Origin: an uncultured Acidobacteriota bacterium
Lineage (GTDB): Bacteria > Acidobacteriota > Terriglobia > Terriglobales > Acidobacteriaceae
Assembly (NCBI GenBank): GCA_903851035.1
Contig: CAINND010000060.1
Span: 1-64,000 of the forward strand
Length of the DNA stretch: 64,000 nucleotides
Direction: 5' to 3'
Shown here: piece by piece, positions 7,828 through 16,888 of the stretch
Position numbering within the stretch: position 1 is the stretch's first letter
Layout of the letters: every line of letters begins with the position of its first letter
Position numbers and translations under genes: made by a program
Notes under the pieces: generated by a model
Seen by the model: only the letters and a program-made list of their open reading frames with translations
Databases searched by the model: none
What the model was told of the DNA's origin: nothing

Positions 7828-9822
7828 CTACTCGCCGCTGTTGGCGGAGCCGGCCATCGCCTCAACCTTCTTGCGGTCGATTACGATGCGGCCTTCCTTT
7901 TCCAGCTTCTGCCGTAGCGAGGCCACAAACACCTCTTCGGCTTCGCCGCGCTTGCGATCCAGCAGGCTGGCCTTGATCTGATCCTTCATTCCGGCAAACT
8001 CGGCATCTGTCGGCACGGTCTTTTCCAGCATCAGCACGACCGCGCCCTTCTGCCCCAGGTTAATCGCCTGGCTGAATTCGCCGGGCTTCAGGTCAAACAC
8101 CTGCGGAGCCACCGAAGCCACCTGCCCAAGATCGGGCACCTGGCCATCCGGCGTGATCGCGTCGCTGGTCTTCACCGTGGCGCCCACGGCCTTGGCCGCC
8201 TCGCGCAGATTGTGCGTGGTGCGGGCTTTTTGCGCCAGCTCCTGCATCTTCTGCGCCAGCATGGCACCGGCCTTCTGCGATTTCAGATCTTCGCTCAGCC
8301 GATCCTTTACCTGCTCAAAGCTCGGCGTTGCCGGAGGCTTAACCTCTGTTACCTGGAAGACCGCGACACCGCGCGTCAGCGGCACACTGGCCGCAGCGGC
8401 TCCGGGCTTGGCGGCAAACACCGCATCCATCAACTGTGCCGACTGGCCAACGCCGGGCAACGCGTCACGGTTGCTGACAAAGCCACTCTCTTCCACCTTT
8501 AGTCCGTTGGACGCCGCGGCCTTTTCGAGCCCTGCCGTCTTGGCCTGGCCTTCCACGCTGCGCGCCAGTTGACCGGCCACGGACTGGTTTTTCTGCGCCG
8601 CCACCATGGCCTCAATCATCGGCTTCAGCTCGTCCAGGCTGCGGGCATGCGCCGCCACCTTGTCGTCCACGCGGATGATCTCAAAGCCATAGCTGGTGCT
8701 GATGAGTTCGCTGACCTGGCCCTTGTTCAGGGCAAAGGCGGCCTTTTCAATGTCCGGCGCCGAGCCCGAGCCCAGCACCAGTTGATCGCCTACCACGCCG
8801 CCGTTTGGGGCCGTGGCGGTGTCATCGGAATACTTTTTTGCCAGCGCGGCAAAGTCGCCGCCCTTTTTCAGCTGCGCCAGCACGTCCTGCGCCTTGGCCC
8901 TGGCCACGTCGCTCTGCTTGGCGTCCACCTTGCCGTCGGGGCCGGGCAGCGGCAGCTTGACCAGGATGTGCCGCACCTTTACCGACTCCGGCACGCGGAA
9001 CTCCGCGGAGTGCTGGCGATAGTAGCCCTGCACCTCGTCACTGGTGGCCTTTGCCGGGTTCGGCAGATGCGCCGGATCCACCACCACGAACTTCACCTTG
9101 CGCTGCTCGGGGATGGTGTTGGCGAACATCTTCTGGTTCTTTTCGTAATAGGCCTTCAGCTCGGCCTCGTCCACCTTGACCGACTTCTTCAGATCGTCGC
9201 TGCCAAGCACGGCATAGTCGAACTTGTACTTGGTCTTAGCCCGGACAAATGCGTCATGCACATCAGAGTCGCTTACCGTCACGCCGGCGCCGATGATGGC
9301 GCGCAGCTTGCGCATGGTCAGGTCGTCGCGAATCTCCTGCTCGAACTGGGGGATGCTGACGTTGAACTGGTTTGCGATCTGATCGCGATACTGGTCGGCG
9401 CCAATGAAGGTTCCATTGGGATACAGCAACTGCGCAAAGTTGCCATGCTGCAACTCGTAGCGCACGTCGTCAGTAGTGGCTTCCAGGCCAAGACGCTTGG
9501 CCTCGCGCAAATAAACCTTGCGCATCACCACCATCTCCACGGCGCGCGGCAGCAACTGGGGCATCAGCACGGCGCGCAAGCGCTCCGGGTAGCCCTGCTG
9601 CTGCATGATGTTGCGCGCCGTCTGATCCACTTCCAGGCGCGAGATTTCCTGGCCATCCACCTTGGCCACTGCGTTGGCGCTCACGCCGGTACTCAAGTCG
9701 CTAAAGAGTCCGCTGCCGCCGGTGGGTATCAGGGTTACGACCATCATGATGCAGACGATGGAGAGGAAGCCGATCAGAAGTGCTTTCTGTATTCGGCCAG
9801 GGGTTTGCAGAAATCGAATCAT
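7828..9822 (-). CDS. ppiD: Periplasmic folding chaperone / peptidyl-prolyl isomerase PpiD
   Basis: The 664-aa protein has one N-terminal membrane anchor (about residues 13-33, KALLIGFLSIVCIMMVVTLI), a SurA-like N-terminal chaperone region (about 50-280) and a parvulin domain (about 280-390, with VRHILVKLPLP, GGDFAALAKKYSDDT and GGVVGDQLVLGSG). A second, degenerate parvulin-like region (about 480-590) precedes the C-terminal helices. This is the PpiD layout: an inner-membrane-tethered foldase acting on newly exported proteins. The start is placed just before the anchor. The gene is divergent from a radical SAM gene across 216 bp. Confidence 0.9.
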   Translation of the reverse strand: MIRFLQTPGRIQKALLIGFLSIVCIMMVVTLIPTGGSGLFSDLSTGVSANAVAKVDGQEISRLEVDQTARNIMQQQGYPERLRAVLMPQLLPRAVEMVVMRKVYLREAKRLGLEATTDDVRYELQHGNFAQLLYPNGTFIGADQYRDQIANQFNVSIPQFEQEIRDDLTMRKLRAIIGAGVTVSDSDVHDAFVRAKTKYKFDYAVLGSDDLKKSVKVDEAELKAYYEKNQKMFANTIPEQRKVKFVVVDPAHLPNPAKATSDEVQGYYRQHSAEFRVPESVKVRHILVKLPLPGPDGKVDAKQSDVARAKAQDVLAQLKKGGDFAALAKKYSDDTATAPNGGVVGDQLVLGSGSAPDIEKAAFALNKGQVSELISTSYGFEIIRVDDKVAAHARSLDELKPMIEAMVAAQKNQSVAGQLARSVEGQAKTAGLEKAAASNGLKVEESGFVSNRDALPGVGQSAQLMDAVFAAKPGAAAASVPLTRGVAVFQVTEVKPPATPSFEQVKDRLSEDLKSQKAGAMLAQKMQELAQKARTTHNLREAAKAVGATVKTSDAITPDGQVPDLGQVASVAPQVFDLKPGEFSQAINLGQKGAVVLMLEKTVPTDAEFAGMKDQIKASLLDRKRGEAEEVFVASLRQKLEKEGRIVIDRKKVEAMAGSANSGE

Positions 9823-10038
9823 CTTCCGGTTAGCTCCAAAGGTAGAGAAGGGCGAAGCTCAAATTATAAACCAGCCGGGCGCTTTGCCCGAATCCGTACC
9901 CGGCCCACGGTGGAATTCCCGCTTCGTCCATCCCCGCCCAATGGAGAACTTCGCCCTTCGGCCATGGAATTGCCCCTTTGGGCCCGCCGTCCTTCCCTTC
10001 CCTCGCCGGGCGCGTGATGTAATGGAGATTCGATTCCT

Positions 10039-11070
10039 ATGTCGCAGAGAAAACAGGGCTTTCGGATGAAATGGGTCGCCGCCAACCGCCGCCTGCGGGA
10101 GCTGCGCATGATTGCCCATGGCCTGGTGGATACCAACCACATCGTCATGGCCCACATCATCCCCATGCGCCGCTGCAACCTGGCCTGCGCCTACTGCAAC
10201 GAATACGACTCGACCAGCAAGCCCGTGCCCCTCAGCACCATGATTGAGCGCATTGATCACCTGGCGCGCCTCGGCACCGCCATCGTCACCATCAGCGGCG
10301 GCGAGCCAATCCTGCACCCGGAGCTCGACGACATCATCCGCCGCATCCGCCACCACGGCATGATCGCCGGCATGATCACCAACGGCTATCTGCTGACGGC
10401 CGACCGCATTGAGAAGCTCAACCGCGCCGGCCTGGACCACATGCAGATATCGATCGATAACGTCATGCCGGACGACGTCAGCAAGAAGAGCCTGAAGGTT
10501 TTAGACAAGAAGCTGCAACTGCTCAGCGAGCACGCCGAATTCCACGTCAACATCAACAGCGTCGTCGGCGGAGGCATCCACACGCCACACGATGCGCTGG
10601 TGGTGGGCCGCCGCGCCCGCCAACTGGGCTTCACCTCCACCGTGGGAATCATCCACGACGGCGACGGCCAGTTGCGCCCGCTGAATGGCGAAGAGCGCAC
10701 AGTCTTTTTCAAGATGCACAACATGGAGCGCAAAAACTATTCGCGCTTCAACTGGTTCCAGACCAACATTGCCAACGGCAAGCCCAACGACTGGCGCTGC
10801 CGGGCCGGCGCGCGTTACGTTTACATCTGCGAAGACGGCCTGGTGCACTACTGCTCGCAGCAGCGCGGCTACCCAGGCACGGCGCTGGCGGAATACGGCA
10901 AGGCCGACGTGAAGCGCGAGTTCCTGACCACCAAGGGCTGCGCCCCCAACTGCACCGTGAGCTGCGTCCACCAGGTCAGCTACATCGACTTCTGGCGCGC
11001 GCCGCAGACCCTGCAGCCGCAGCCGCGCGAGGCCAACCTCGGCGACCTCATCCAGATTCAGAGTGATTAG
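10039..11070 (+). CDS. Radical SAM protein with SPASM-like cysteine tail
   Basis: The 343-aa product has the radical SAM cluster motif CNLACAYC (Cys46, Cys50, Cys53), the SAM-binding segments [14 protein letters not shown] and ITNGYLL, and MQISID. The C-terminal part holds further cysteines ([32 protein letters not shown]) as in SPASM-type auxiliary-cluster domains. Substrate is not identifiable. No precursor peptide or partner enzyme is adjacent. The start at 10039 gives a basic N-terminus before the core. Later in-frame ATGs (10066, 10108) are possible alternatives. Confidence 0.85.
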   Translation: MSQRKQGFRMKWVAANRRLRELRMIAHGLVDTNHIVMAHIIPMRRCNLACAYCNEYDSTSKPVPLSTMIERIDHLARLGTAIVTISGGEPILHPELDDIIRRIRHHGMIAGMITNGYLLTADRIEKLNRAGLDHMQISIDNVMPDDVSKKSLKVLDKKLQLLSEHAEFHVNINSVVGGGIHTPHDALVVGRRARQLGFTSTVGIIHDGDGQLRPLNGEERTVFFKMHNMERKNYSRFNWFQTNIANGKPNDWRCRAGARYVYICEDGLVHYCSQQRGYPGTALAEYGKADVKREFLTTKGCAPNCTVSCVHQVSYIDFWRAPQTLQPQPREANLGDLIQIQSD

Positions 11071-11231
11071 CCGAAATTGGCAAGCGGGTTTCCACCGCGA
11101 TGGTGGCGAAAAGTTTGCGCGATGGACGTGCGTTTGTTACACTCGAAGAGGTCCTGAGCCAAATGCAGGACGCCTGTAGGACACGGCCCTCGCGACACTT
11201 CCACCAGGCCCTCCGGCAGCAACCTCAAGAT

Positions 11232-11307
<76 letters not shown>

Positions 11308-11499
11308 TCTTGTCAACAAGATACAACCCTTCATCTGCTGTCAAACCTGCCGTTTAGAGCTAACCATGTGACTTTGCCGCTAACTAGCCAAGTTCACATA
11401 TTTGGCGTTGATTGGAATGGCAAGGGGAGTCAAAACGATGGCAGGCACTGGAATGTTCTTTAGTCGATCAGCAGGGCATTCGATGCAGTGGATGGACGA

Positions 11500-14481
11500 T
11501 TATTGCTTGAATATGTCGCGCAGCTTATTGGCCAGGACTGTCAGCGAGAACGGCTTTTGAAGAAAGACAACCTTGGCAGCCTGAAACTCATTCCTCAGTA
11601 CCGAATCGTCTGTGTGCCCGGACATGTATAGTGTTTTGATGTCCGGCCTTAGCGATAAGAGTTTCTGGTGCAGTTCTCTTCCACCCATCTTTGGCATTAC
11701 GATATCGGTAATCAGTAAGTCGATGTGCTGTGTGTAAGCGTCGGCCAGTTTGACTGCCTCGATGCCATTTTCTGCCTGCAATACAATGTATCCACAATCA
11801 ACTAGAAATTCACTTACGATCTCCCGCAGTTGCGGTTCGTCTTCAACCAGGAGGATGGTTTCTCCGCCACAACCAATCCCGGTGGCAGGTTTGGCCAACT
11901 CGCTGACTTCCGGCTGGTTCACTCTCGGCAAGTAGCACTGAAAGCATGTCCCGTGCCCACTCTCACTAGTCACCAGAATATGCCCGGAACTCTGCTTGAT
12001 GATGCCGTAAACCGTTGCCAGTCCTAACCCCGTACCTCTGCCAAGTCCTTTCGTTGAGAAGAACGGTTCAAAGATCCGATCCACCACTTCCCTGGTCATT
12101 CCGCAGCCAGTGTCTGACACAGACAACATTACATATTGGCCACGGGTAAATCCGGGATGAGAATAAATAAAATCATCATCCACATTTACTGTTGCCGTCT
12201 CAATGCTCAGGAGCCCGCCCTGGGGCATCGCATCCCTGGCATTGACGCATAGGTTCATCAATACCTGCACAATCTGTCCTGGGTCTGCAACCACCATTCC
12301 AGGATCCCCGATAGGCCGGAATGAGATATCAATGTTCTCGCCGATGAGCCGTCGCAGCATCTGCATCGTCTCATCAACCAGTGCATTCAAACTGATCACC
12401 TGGTTGGTGACAATCTGCTTTCTGCTGAATGCCAGCAGCTGTCGCGTAAGGTCCGCGGCGCGTTTCGAGACAGTCAGTATCTGTTCCGCATGGCGTTTTC
12501 TGCTGCTCTCCGTTTCTGTGGACAACTGCAACATCTCGGCACAACTGGTGATCACCATCAAAATGTTATTAAAATCGTGCGCAATTCCCCCAGCAAGTTG
12601 TCCGATTGCCTCCATCTTCTGGGCCTGGTTCAACTGCTCCTGCATCTGAACATCGCGCGTGACATCGCGTTTGACTGCGACGTAGTTGATTACCTCGCCG
12701 GTCTTGTCACGAATCGGCGATATCGTGGCCTCTTCATGGTAGAGCGTTCCATCTTTGCGTCGGTTGATAAACTTCCCGACCCATGTTTCACCGCGCAACA
12801 ACCGTGCCCACATCTGTTCGTAAAATTCTTTCGTTTGCTGACCGCTGTTCAGAACTCGCGGATTATTCCCGAGAGCCTCCGCCTGGCTATAGCCGGAGAT
12901 CCTGACAAATGCAGGGTTGACGTACACGATCCGGGCTTCCCGGTCGGTGATCACAACCGACTCACCAACTTGTTCCACGCTTTCAATCAGCCGGGCGTGA
13001 TCAGCTTCTGCCTTCTTGCGCTGAGTAATGTCCCGCAACACTGCCTGTACGATTGCTGCGCCACCCTCGCGGAAGGAAGCAGCGGCGATGTCCACGTCAA
13101 TTACGGAACCGTCGCGGCGATGAACTCGCACCTCTTGCAAAGGAAGCTGCGTTTCATGCTCGTACATATATTCCGTGAGCTGCTCCGCTCTGTCACGATC
13201 TTCCGCGTGAATCAGTTCCAAGAGGCTGCGGCCCACCAGTTCATCCGCGGAGGCCACGCCAAACAGTTCCACCGCGGCCTTGTTGGCTATCGATATGGCA
13301 TGTTGTCTTCCTATGAGGACGGCATCGGGGAAGAGATCTAATAACTTCTTATAACGCTCTTCGCTGTCCTGTAGTGCCTGGTTCGCGGATGCCAGCTCTT
13401 CCATTGCCGTTTTCAGCTCCCGGGTGCGTTCGGCAACTGTCTGTGCAATGACGGACTGACGCTGGATACTAGACTGCACATAGGCAGCCCACAGCCCAGT
13501 CAGCAGGATTCCAAGAATCAGCGAACCCCAACTTCTGTAATGCGTAATCTCAAATGCTCCCGGTAGCGAATAAACTGTGATTTGCCAGCGACGGCCGGCC
13601 ACAGAAACTATCTGGACGCTTTGAAAGGCAATCGCGCGGTCAGTCGGCGATTTCGATTCCGCGCCCTTTGGATAGAGCAACTGTGAACCCGTCGAGGCTT
13701 CAAGATCGTTGATCGTAAGACCAAGACTGGTTGGAATATTGCTTGTCTGGCCGGCTCTATCCACCACATCGTTGAGCCGCAGAACACCTAGTGCCATTCC
13801 AAGCAGTGCCTTGCGCCTCTCCTCCACGGTTGGTGGCAAGGTTGCAGTGCTATAGATGGGATGGAAGATGAGTACACCGTATTGATTGGCGTTTTCCTGC
13901 ACCAGGATCACGCGGTTTGTGGAAACCGATTCTCCTGAGTCTGTAGCCCGTTGGATCGCTTCGCGTCGGGATGGGTCCGACAACAGATCGAAGCCGAGTG
14001 CACGTTCGTTTCCACTGAGTGGTTCCACAAAGTATACCGGAGCATACTCGTCACGCTCACCAGCGCGAACCATGGTTCCCTGTGAAATACGCTCCGTAAA
14101 TTGAAAGGAGGTCAGGCCATCGCGGCGGGCGTCAGTCTCAAATTGCCCTCGGCGACTCCTGGGCACTCGCGGAATCCACTCCAACGCTTGTATGGCTTTA
14201 TTGGATTCCAAAAGCGGGGCAGTGAAACGTTTGAAAGCCATGCGATCCAAATGTTGGGAGATGCTGAGATATGCACCGAGTGATGTGATGTCATTCAAGT
14301 TCAGTGCAATGTTTGATTCCAAACTCGCAATGCGATGCTGTGCCAGACGTTCAAAGTCCGCCTGAGCACTATTCTGCTCGAGATTTCTAAATTCGAAGAA
14401 GAAGCCAAACGTGAGCAGCAAGCCGAGGGGGATAGCCCGGGTCAGTGGCAGAGCACGGCGAATGGTGGAAAAACCCAACAT
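11500..14481 (-). CDS. Hybrid sensor histidine kinase (CHASE-PAS-PAS-HisKA-HATPase-REC)
   Basis: The 993-aa protein has a membrane segment near residues 17-33 and another near 318-336, enclosing a CHASE-type periplasmic sensor (YAPVYFVEPLSGNERALGFD). Two PAS domains follow (about 375-490 and 500-615), then a HisKA domain with phospho-acceptor His635 in GGIAHDFNN. The ATPase domain has N and G boxes (NLCVNARDAMPQGG, VSDTGCGM, GLGRGTGLGLATVYGI). The C-terminal receiver carries phosphorylatable Asp926 in LLITDIVMPKMGG. It should signal an extracytoplasmic ligand through phosphorelay. The partner is not in the window, because no response regulator with an output domain adjoins it. It is the sole cargo between the tRNA-Lys repeats. 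Confidence 0.92.
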   Translation of the reverse strand: MLGFSTIRRALPLTRAIPLGLLLTFGFFFEFRNLEQNSAQADFERLAQHRIASLESNIALNLNDITSLGAYLSISQHLDRMAFKRFTAPLLESNKAIQALEWIPRVPRSRRGQFETDARRDGLTSFQFTERISQGTMVRAGERDEYAPVYFVEPLSGNERALGFDLLSDPSRREAIQRATDSGESVSTNRVILVQENANQYGVLIFHPIYSTATLPPTVEERRKALLGMALGVLRLNDVVDRAGQTSNIPTSLGLTINDLEASTGSQLLYPKGAESKSPTDRAIAFQSVQIVSVAGRRWQITVYSLPGAFEITHYRSWGSLILGILLTGLWAAYVQSSIQRQSVIAQTVAERTRELKTAMEELASANQALQDSEERYKKLLDLFPDAVLIGRQHAISIANKAAVELFGVASADELVGRSLLELIHAEDRDRAEQLTEYMYEHETQLPLQEVRVHRRDGSVIDVDIAAASFREGGAAIVQAVLRDITQRKKAEADHARLIESVEQVGESVVITDREARIVYVNPAFVRISGYSQAEALGNNPRVLNSGQQTKEFYEQMWARLLRGETWVGKFINRRKDGTLYHEEATISPIRDKTGEVINYVAVKRDVTRDVQMQEQLNQAQKMEAIGQLAGGIAHDFNNILMVITSCAEMLQLSTETESSRKRHAEQILTVSKRAADLTRQLLAFSRKQIVTNQVISLNALVDETMQMLRRLIGENIDISFRPIGDPGMVVADPGQIVQVLMNLCVNARDAMPQGGLLSIETATVNVDDDFIYSHPGFTRGQYVMLSVSDTGCGMTREVVDRIFEPFFSTKGLGRGTGLGLATVYGIIKQSSGHILVTSESGHGTCFQCYLPRVNQPEVSELAKPATGIGCGGETILLVEDEPQLREIVSEFLVDCGYIVLQAENGIEAVKLADAYTQHIDLLITDIVMPKMGGRELHQKLLSLRPDIKTLYMSGHTDDSVLRNEFQAAKVVFLQKPFSLTVLANKLRDIFKQ

Positions 14482-14735
14482 ATGCTACCCATACCGTAAC
14501 TAAATTGCCATAAACGTACTATATGAATATTGAATGTACTACTAATTGCACGCATATCCATTCCTGTTTGCAATGACCGGATAAGCCTTTTTCGTCCTCT
14601 GAATGCAATAGTTCAGCTCCGCTATTCAGTTTCGTGCAATCCACCGGCAATCCGCTAAACTCGACTTCCTCGAAACTTCACTTACCTTGGCAACGTCCAC
14701 GCTCTGTAAGTACTTGAAAATATGCGTCATCGCGA
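14482..14735. other. Gap between the kinase start and the right tRNA repeat
   Basis: AT-rich, with no credible gene. It should contain the kinase promoter, but I see no clear -35/-10 pair. Confidence 0.5.
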
Positions 14736-14763
14736 GTTCGACTCCTACCGCGCTCACCATCTT
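14736..14763 (+). repeat. attR-like repeat of the tRNA-Lys 3' end
   Basis: This is the right copy of the 28-bp direct repeat, identical to 11284-11311 except for one T to C change in the T-loop region. The rest of a tRNA is absent here. Confidence 0.78.
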
Positions 14764-14786
14764 AAGTCCTAGCCAGAAACAAAGAT

Positions 14787-14815
14787 GCGGCCATCTGGCC
14801 GCTTTTCCTTTTTGA
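14787..14815 (+). terminator. Terminator, probably the original tRNA-Lys terminator
   Basis: Stem GCGGCC with GGCCGC and loop ATCT (within 14787-14802) is followed by TTTTCCTTTTT. It lies 24 bp after the right tRNA repeat, with no other plus-strand gene upstream to terminate. Confidence 0.75.
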
Positions 14816-14927
14816 GGCAACTAGATTAGTTGTACCCAATTTTGTGCCACCGCAAACGGCACTCACACACAAAGACATGATGTTGGTTGAACATGCCTTT
14901 CACAGAAAGCTATTTGCAGGCAGAAGG

Positions 14928-16352
14928 TCATTGGCTTGTATCCATTGGGGCGAAAGTCATCCTAATTCTGTCGATTCTGGCTTCGATCTCGGGCAAGGGA
15001 TGGATTTTTTCGGCCACCGTAAGGCAATAAAGAGCCTGCTCCTGTTGGTTCGTTTGCTCATAGGCATAGGCCAGGGTCAGTAAAATTTGTTGTTGGCTAT
15101 AAGCTGACTCCTGTGGCTCGTTCAGCAGCGGCACCAGCAGGTTGATGACATCCTGCATGCGCCCTAGCTGGGCATATTCGCGGGCAAGATTCGCGCGAAC
15201 CAACTGGCTCTTTGGTGCAGTCTCCCTTGCTCGCTCATATAGGTGCAGATTATTCCGCCATGGCTGCTCCTCTCGAATGCAACCACACGACATTAGAGTT
15301 AGCAGCGCCAAGATCGCCGGGCCTGGAACTTTTTCCAGCAGAAGGCCAAGCAGCATCGCGGCGCCAATCGAAGGCAGATACAGATAGCGATCCTGCACCA
15401 GCATGTCCGCTTTAAACATACCCACCCTGAGCAGCGGGAGTAGAGGAACCATCAGCAGGGTAACGGCCAATGCCAGGTAGCGTCCCCTGGTGGCGAGATA
15501 CGTTAGCGCCACCAGCAGGATCAACAGGCACGCTGCTGCCAGTTTGCTCGGCTCTATGTCGTAAAAAGGGCTTAAATGCACCGGCCAGACAAGATGGCGG
15601 AAGTACGTGGCCATGACGGTTGGCAAAAGCCATCCCGAAGTTGCCCGCGGTTGCGTGACCGATATGTGTCCGAGTACTGCAATACGAATGAGCAAATATG
15701 CTCCCGCTGTCGCCACAAAGGGCAGCACCTTCTTAAGCGTCGGCACAAACTCCGTGTACATGGCAGCGAACAGTATGATTGGCCCGACGATCGCAGTTTC
15801 TTTGCATAACAGCGAGCAGAAATAGAGAATGACCGCATAGGGCCATTGCTTAGCATGTCGAGCCAGGATCGCTGCGCCCAGCAAAAACGCTGTCATCATC
15901 AATTCTTCAATGGCTGATATCCAAGAGACCGCTTCTGCGTGCACCGGGTGAAGAGCAAAAATAGCCGTTACGATCAGTGCTGCCTTGGCACCGCGTAACT
16001 CTCGAATAAATCGATAGACCAGGGTACAGGTCAAAAGGTGCGTCAATACCAGCACCACGTGCCAACCCATGGCGGAGTTGCCAAAGAGAGAATCACAGCA
16101 TCGCATTGCCAGCAGAAAGAGCGGACGGTAATACTGGCTGGGCACGAACGGGTTGTGTGCCCAAAGATGCTGCGTGAAATACGAAGGAACAAAAGCCCAC
16201 GCGTGTATCCGTGGATTATCCATGATTTGCAGGGTATCGTCCCAGACAAAATCGAATTGGAACGTTGGCAGATACGTCAGCAAAGTGGCGGCAAGCAGGG
16301 CCATGAGAGTGGCCACATCTTGCCGTTTACGGACAGAATCAAAGAGAGACAT
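14928..16352 (-). CDS. TMTC/GT39-like polytopic membrane protein with C-terminal TPRs
   Basis: The 474-aa product begins with a helix, then the motif FDFVWDDTLQIMDN in the first extracytoplasmic loop. An acidic pair in that loop is typical of GT-C, dolichol/undecaprenyl-phosphate-sugar-dependent glycosyltransferases of the TMTC type. About nine to ten membrane helices follow (to about residue 350), with FALHPVHAEAVSWISAIEELM, a strong TMTC-like signature, near residues 135-155. TPR-like helices occupy about 370-460 (LVRANLAREYAQLGRMQDV). Transfer of a sugar to exported proteins is inferred from the family. The GC content is lower than that of neighbouring core genes. Confidence 0.75.
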   Translation of the reverse strand: MSLFDSVRKRQDVATLMALLAATLLTYLPTFQFDFVWDDTLQIMDNPRIHAWAFVPSYFTQHLWAHNPFVPSQYYRPLFLLAMRCCDSLFGNSAMGWHVVLVLTHLLTCTLVYRFIRELRGAKAALIVTAIFALHPVHAEAVSWISAIEELMMTAFLLGAAILARHAKQWPYAVILYFCSLLCKETAIVGPIILFAAMYTEFVPTLKKVLPFVATAGAYLLIRIAVLGHISVTQPRATSGWLLPTVMATYFRHLVWPVHLSPFYDIEPSKLAAACLLILLVALTYLATRGRYLALAVTLLMVPLLPLLRVGMFKADMLVQDRYLYLPSIGAAMLLGLLLEKVPGPAILALLTLMSCGCIREEQPWRNNLHLYERARETAPKSQLVRANLAREYAQLGRMQDVINLLVPLLNEPQESAYSQQQILLTLAYAYEQTNQQEQALYCLTVAEKIHPLPEIEARIDRIRMTFAPMDTSQ

Positions 16353-16888
16353 ACGAATCGTTCATTTCTGCCACTTTAGAGGAGATATCCCAGCTGCAAT
16401 ATCCCTTCAATACTCCAAGTCGCTGGCATTTATCTGCCGAATAGTTTTCATCACGTAAAACCATTTTATTGCAATGGATAAGCTCATCGCCCAGTGTTTG
16501 TCTTTTCTTCCATCGGCTGCATCGTCCACAGAAATTTCTGACACTGCTTCCGAGCCGGGATTCTCGGCAATTCGTTACATCCTATGATGGCAACCATTAG
16601 ATGGGCGGATAGATGGGCTGAAGCGTCATAATAAAATGCGGCTTTGGGGCAAATCGTGAATATTATACTCGAGCATTACAACGCTTGGATTTTGCCCCTG
16701 TAAATGCGCGCCATTGCCGCAAGCCTGGAGACAAGGCCTGTCAGGACATTTCGTTTCTTGGCACTTCCAGCATCAAAAAACAGTCCGCAGCAACCCCGGT
16801 CACAGAGAGTCCACAGGGTGTTCCCCGGGGACTGCGTGACTGGCCATTGACCCAAGTTTTTCTAGCGCCATGATGGTAAAACCGCCCC
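16353..16888. other. 536-bp gap without a recognisable gene
   Basis: AT-richer than its surroundings. The promoter of the TMTC-like gene must be at its left end. No RNA gene, repeat or convincing open frame is visible. Confidence 0.6.

Noticed and set aside
14626-14820. Minus-strand frame across the right tRNA repeat
   Set aside because: It covers the repeat and the terminator and has no ribosome site or family likeness.
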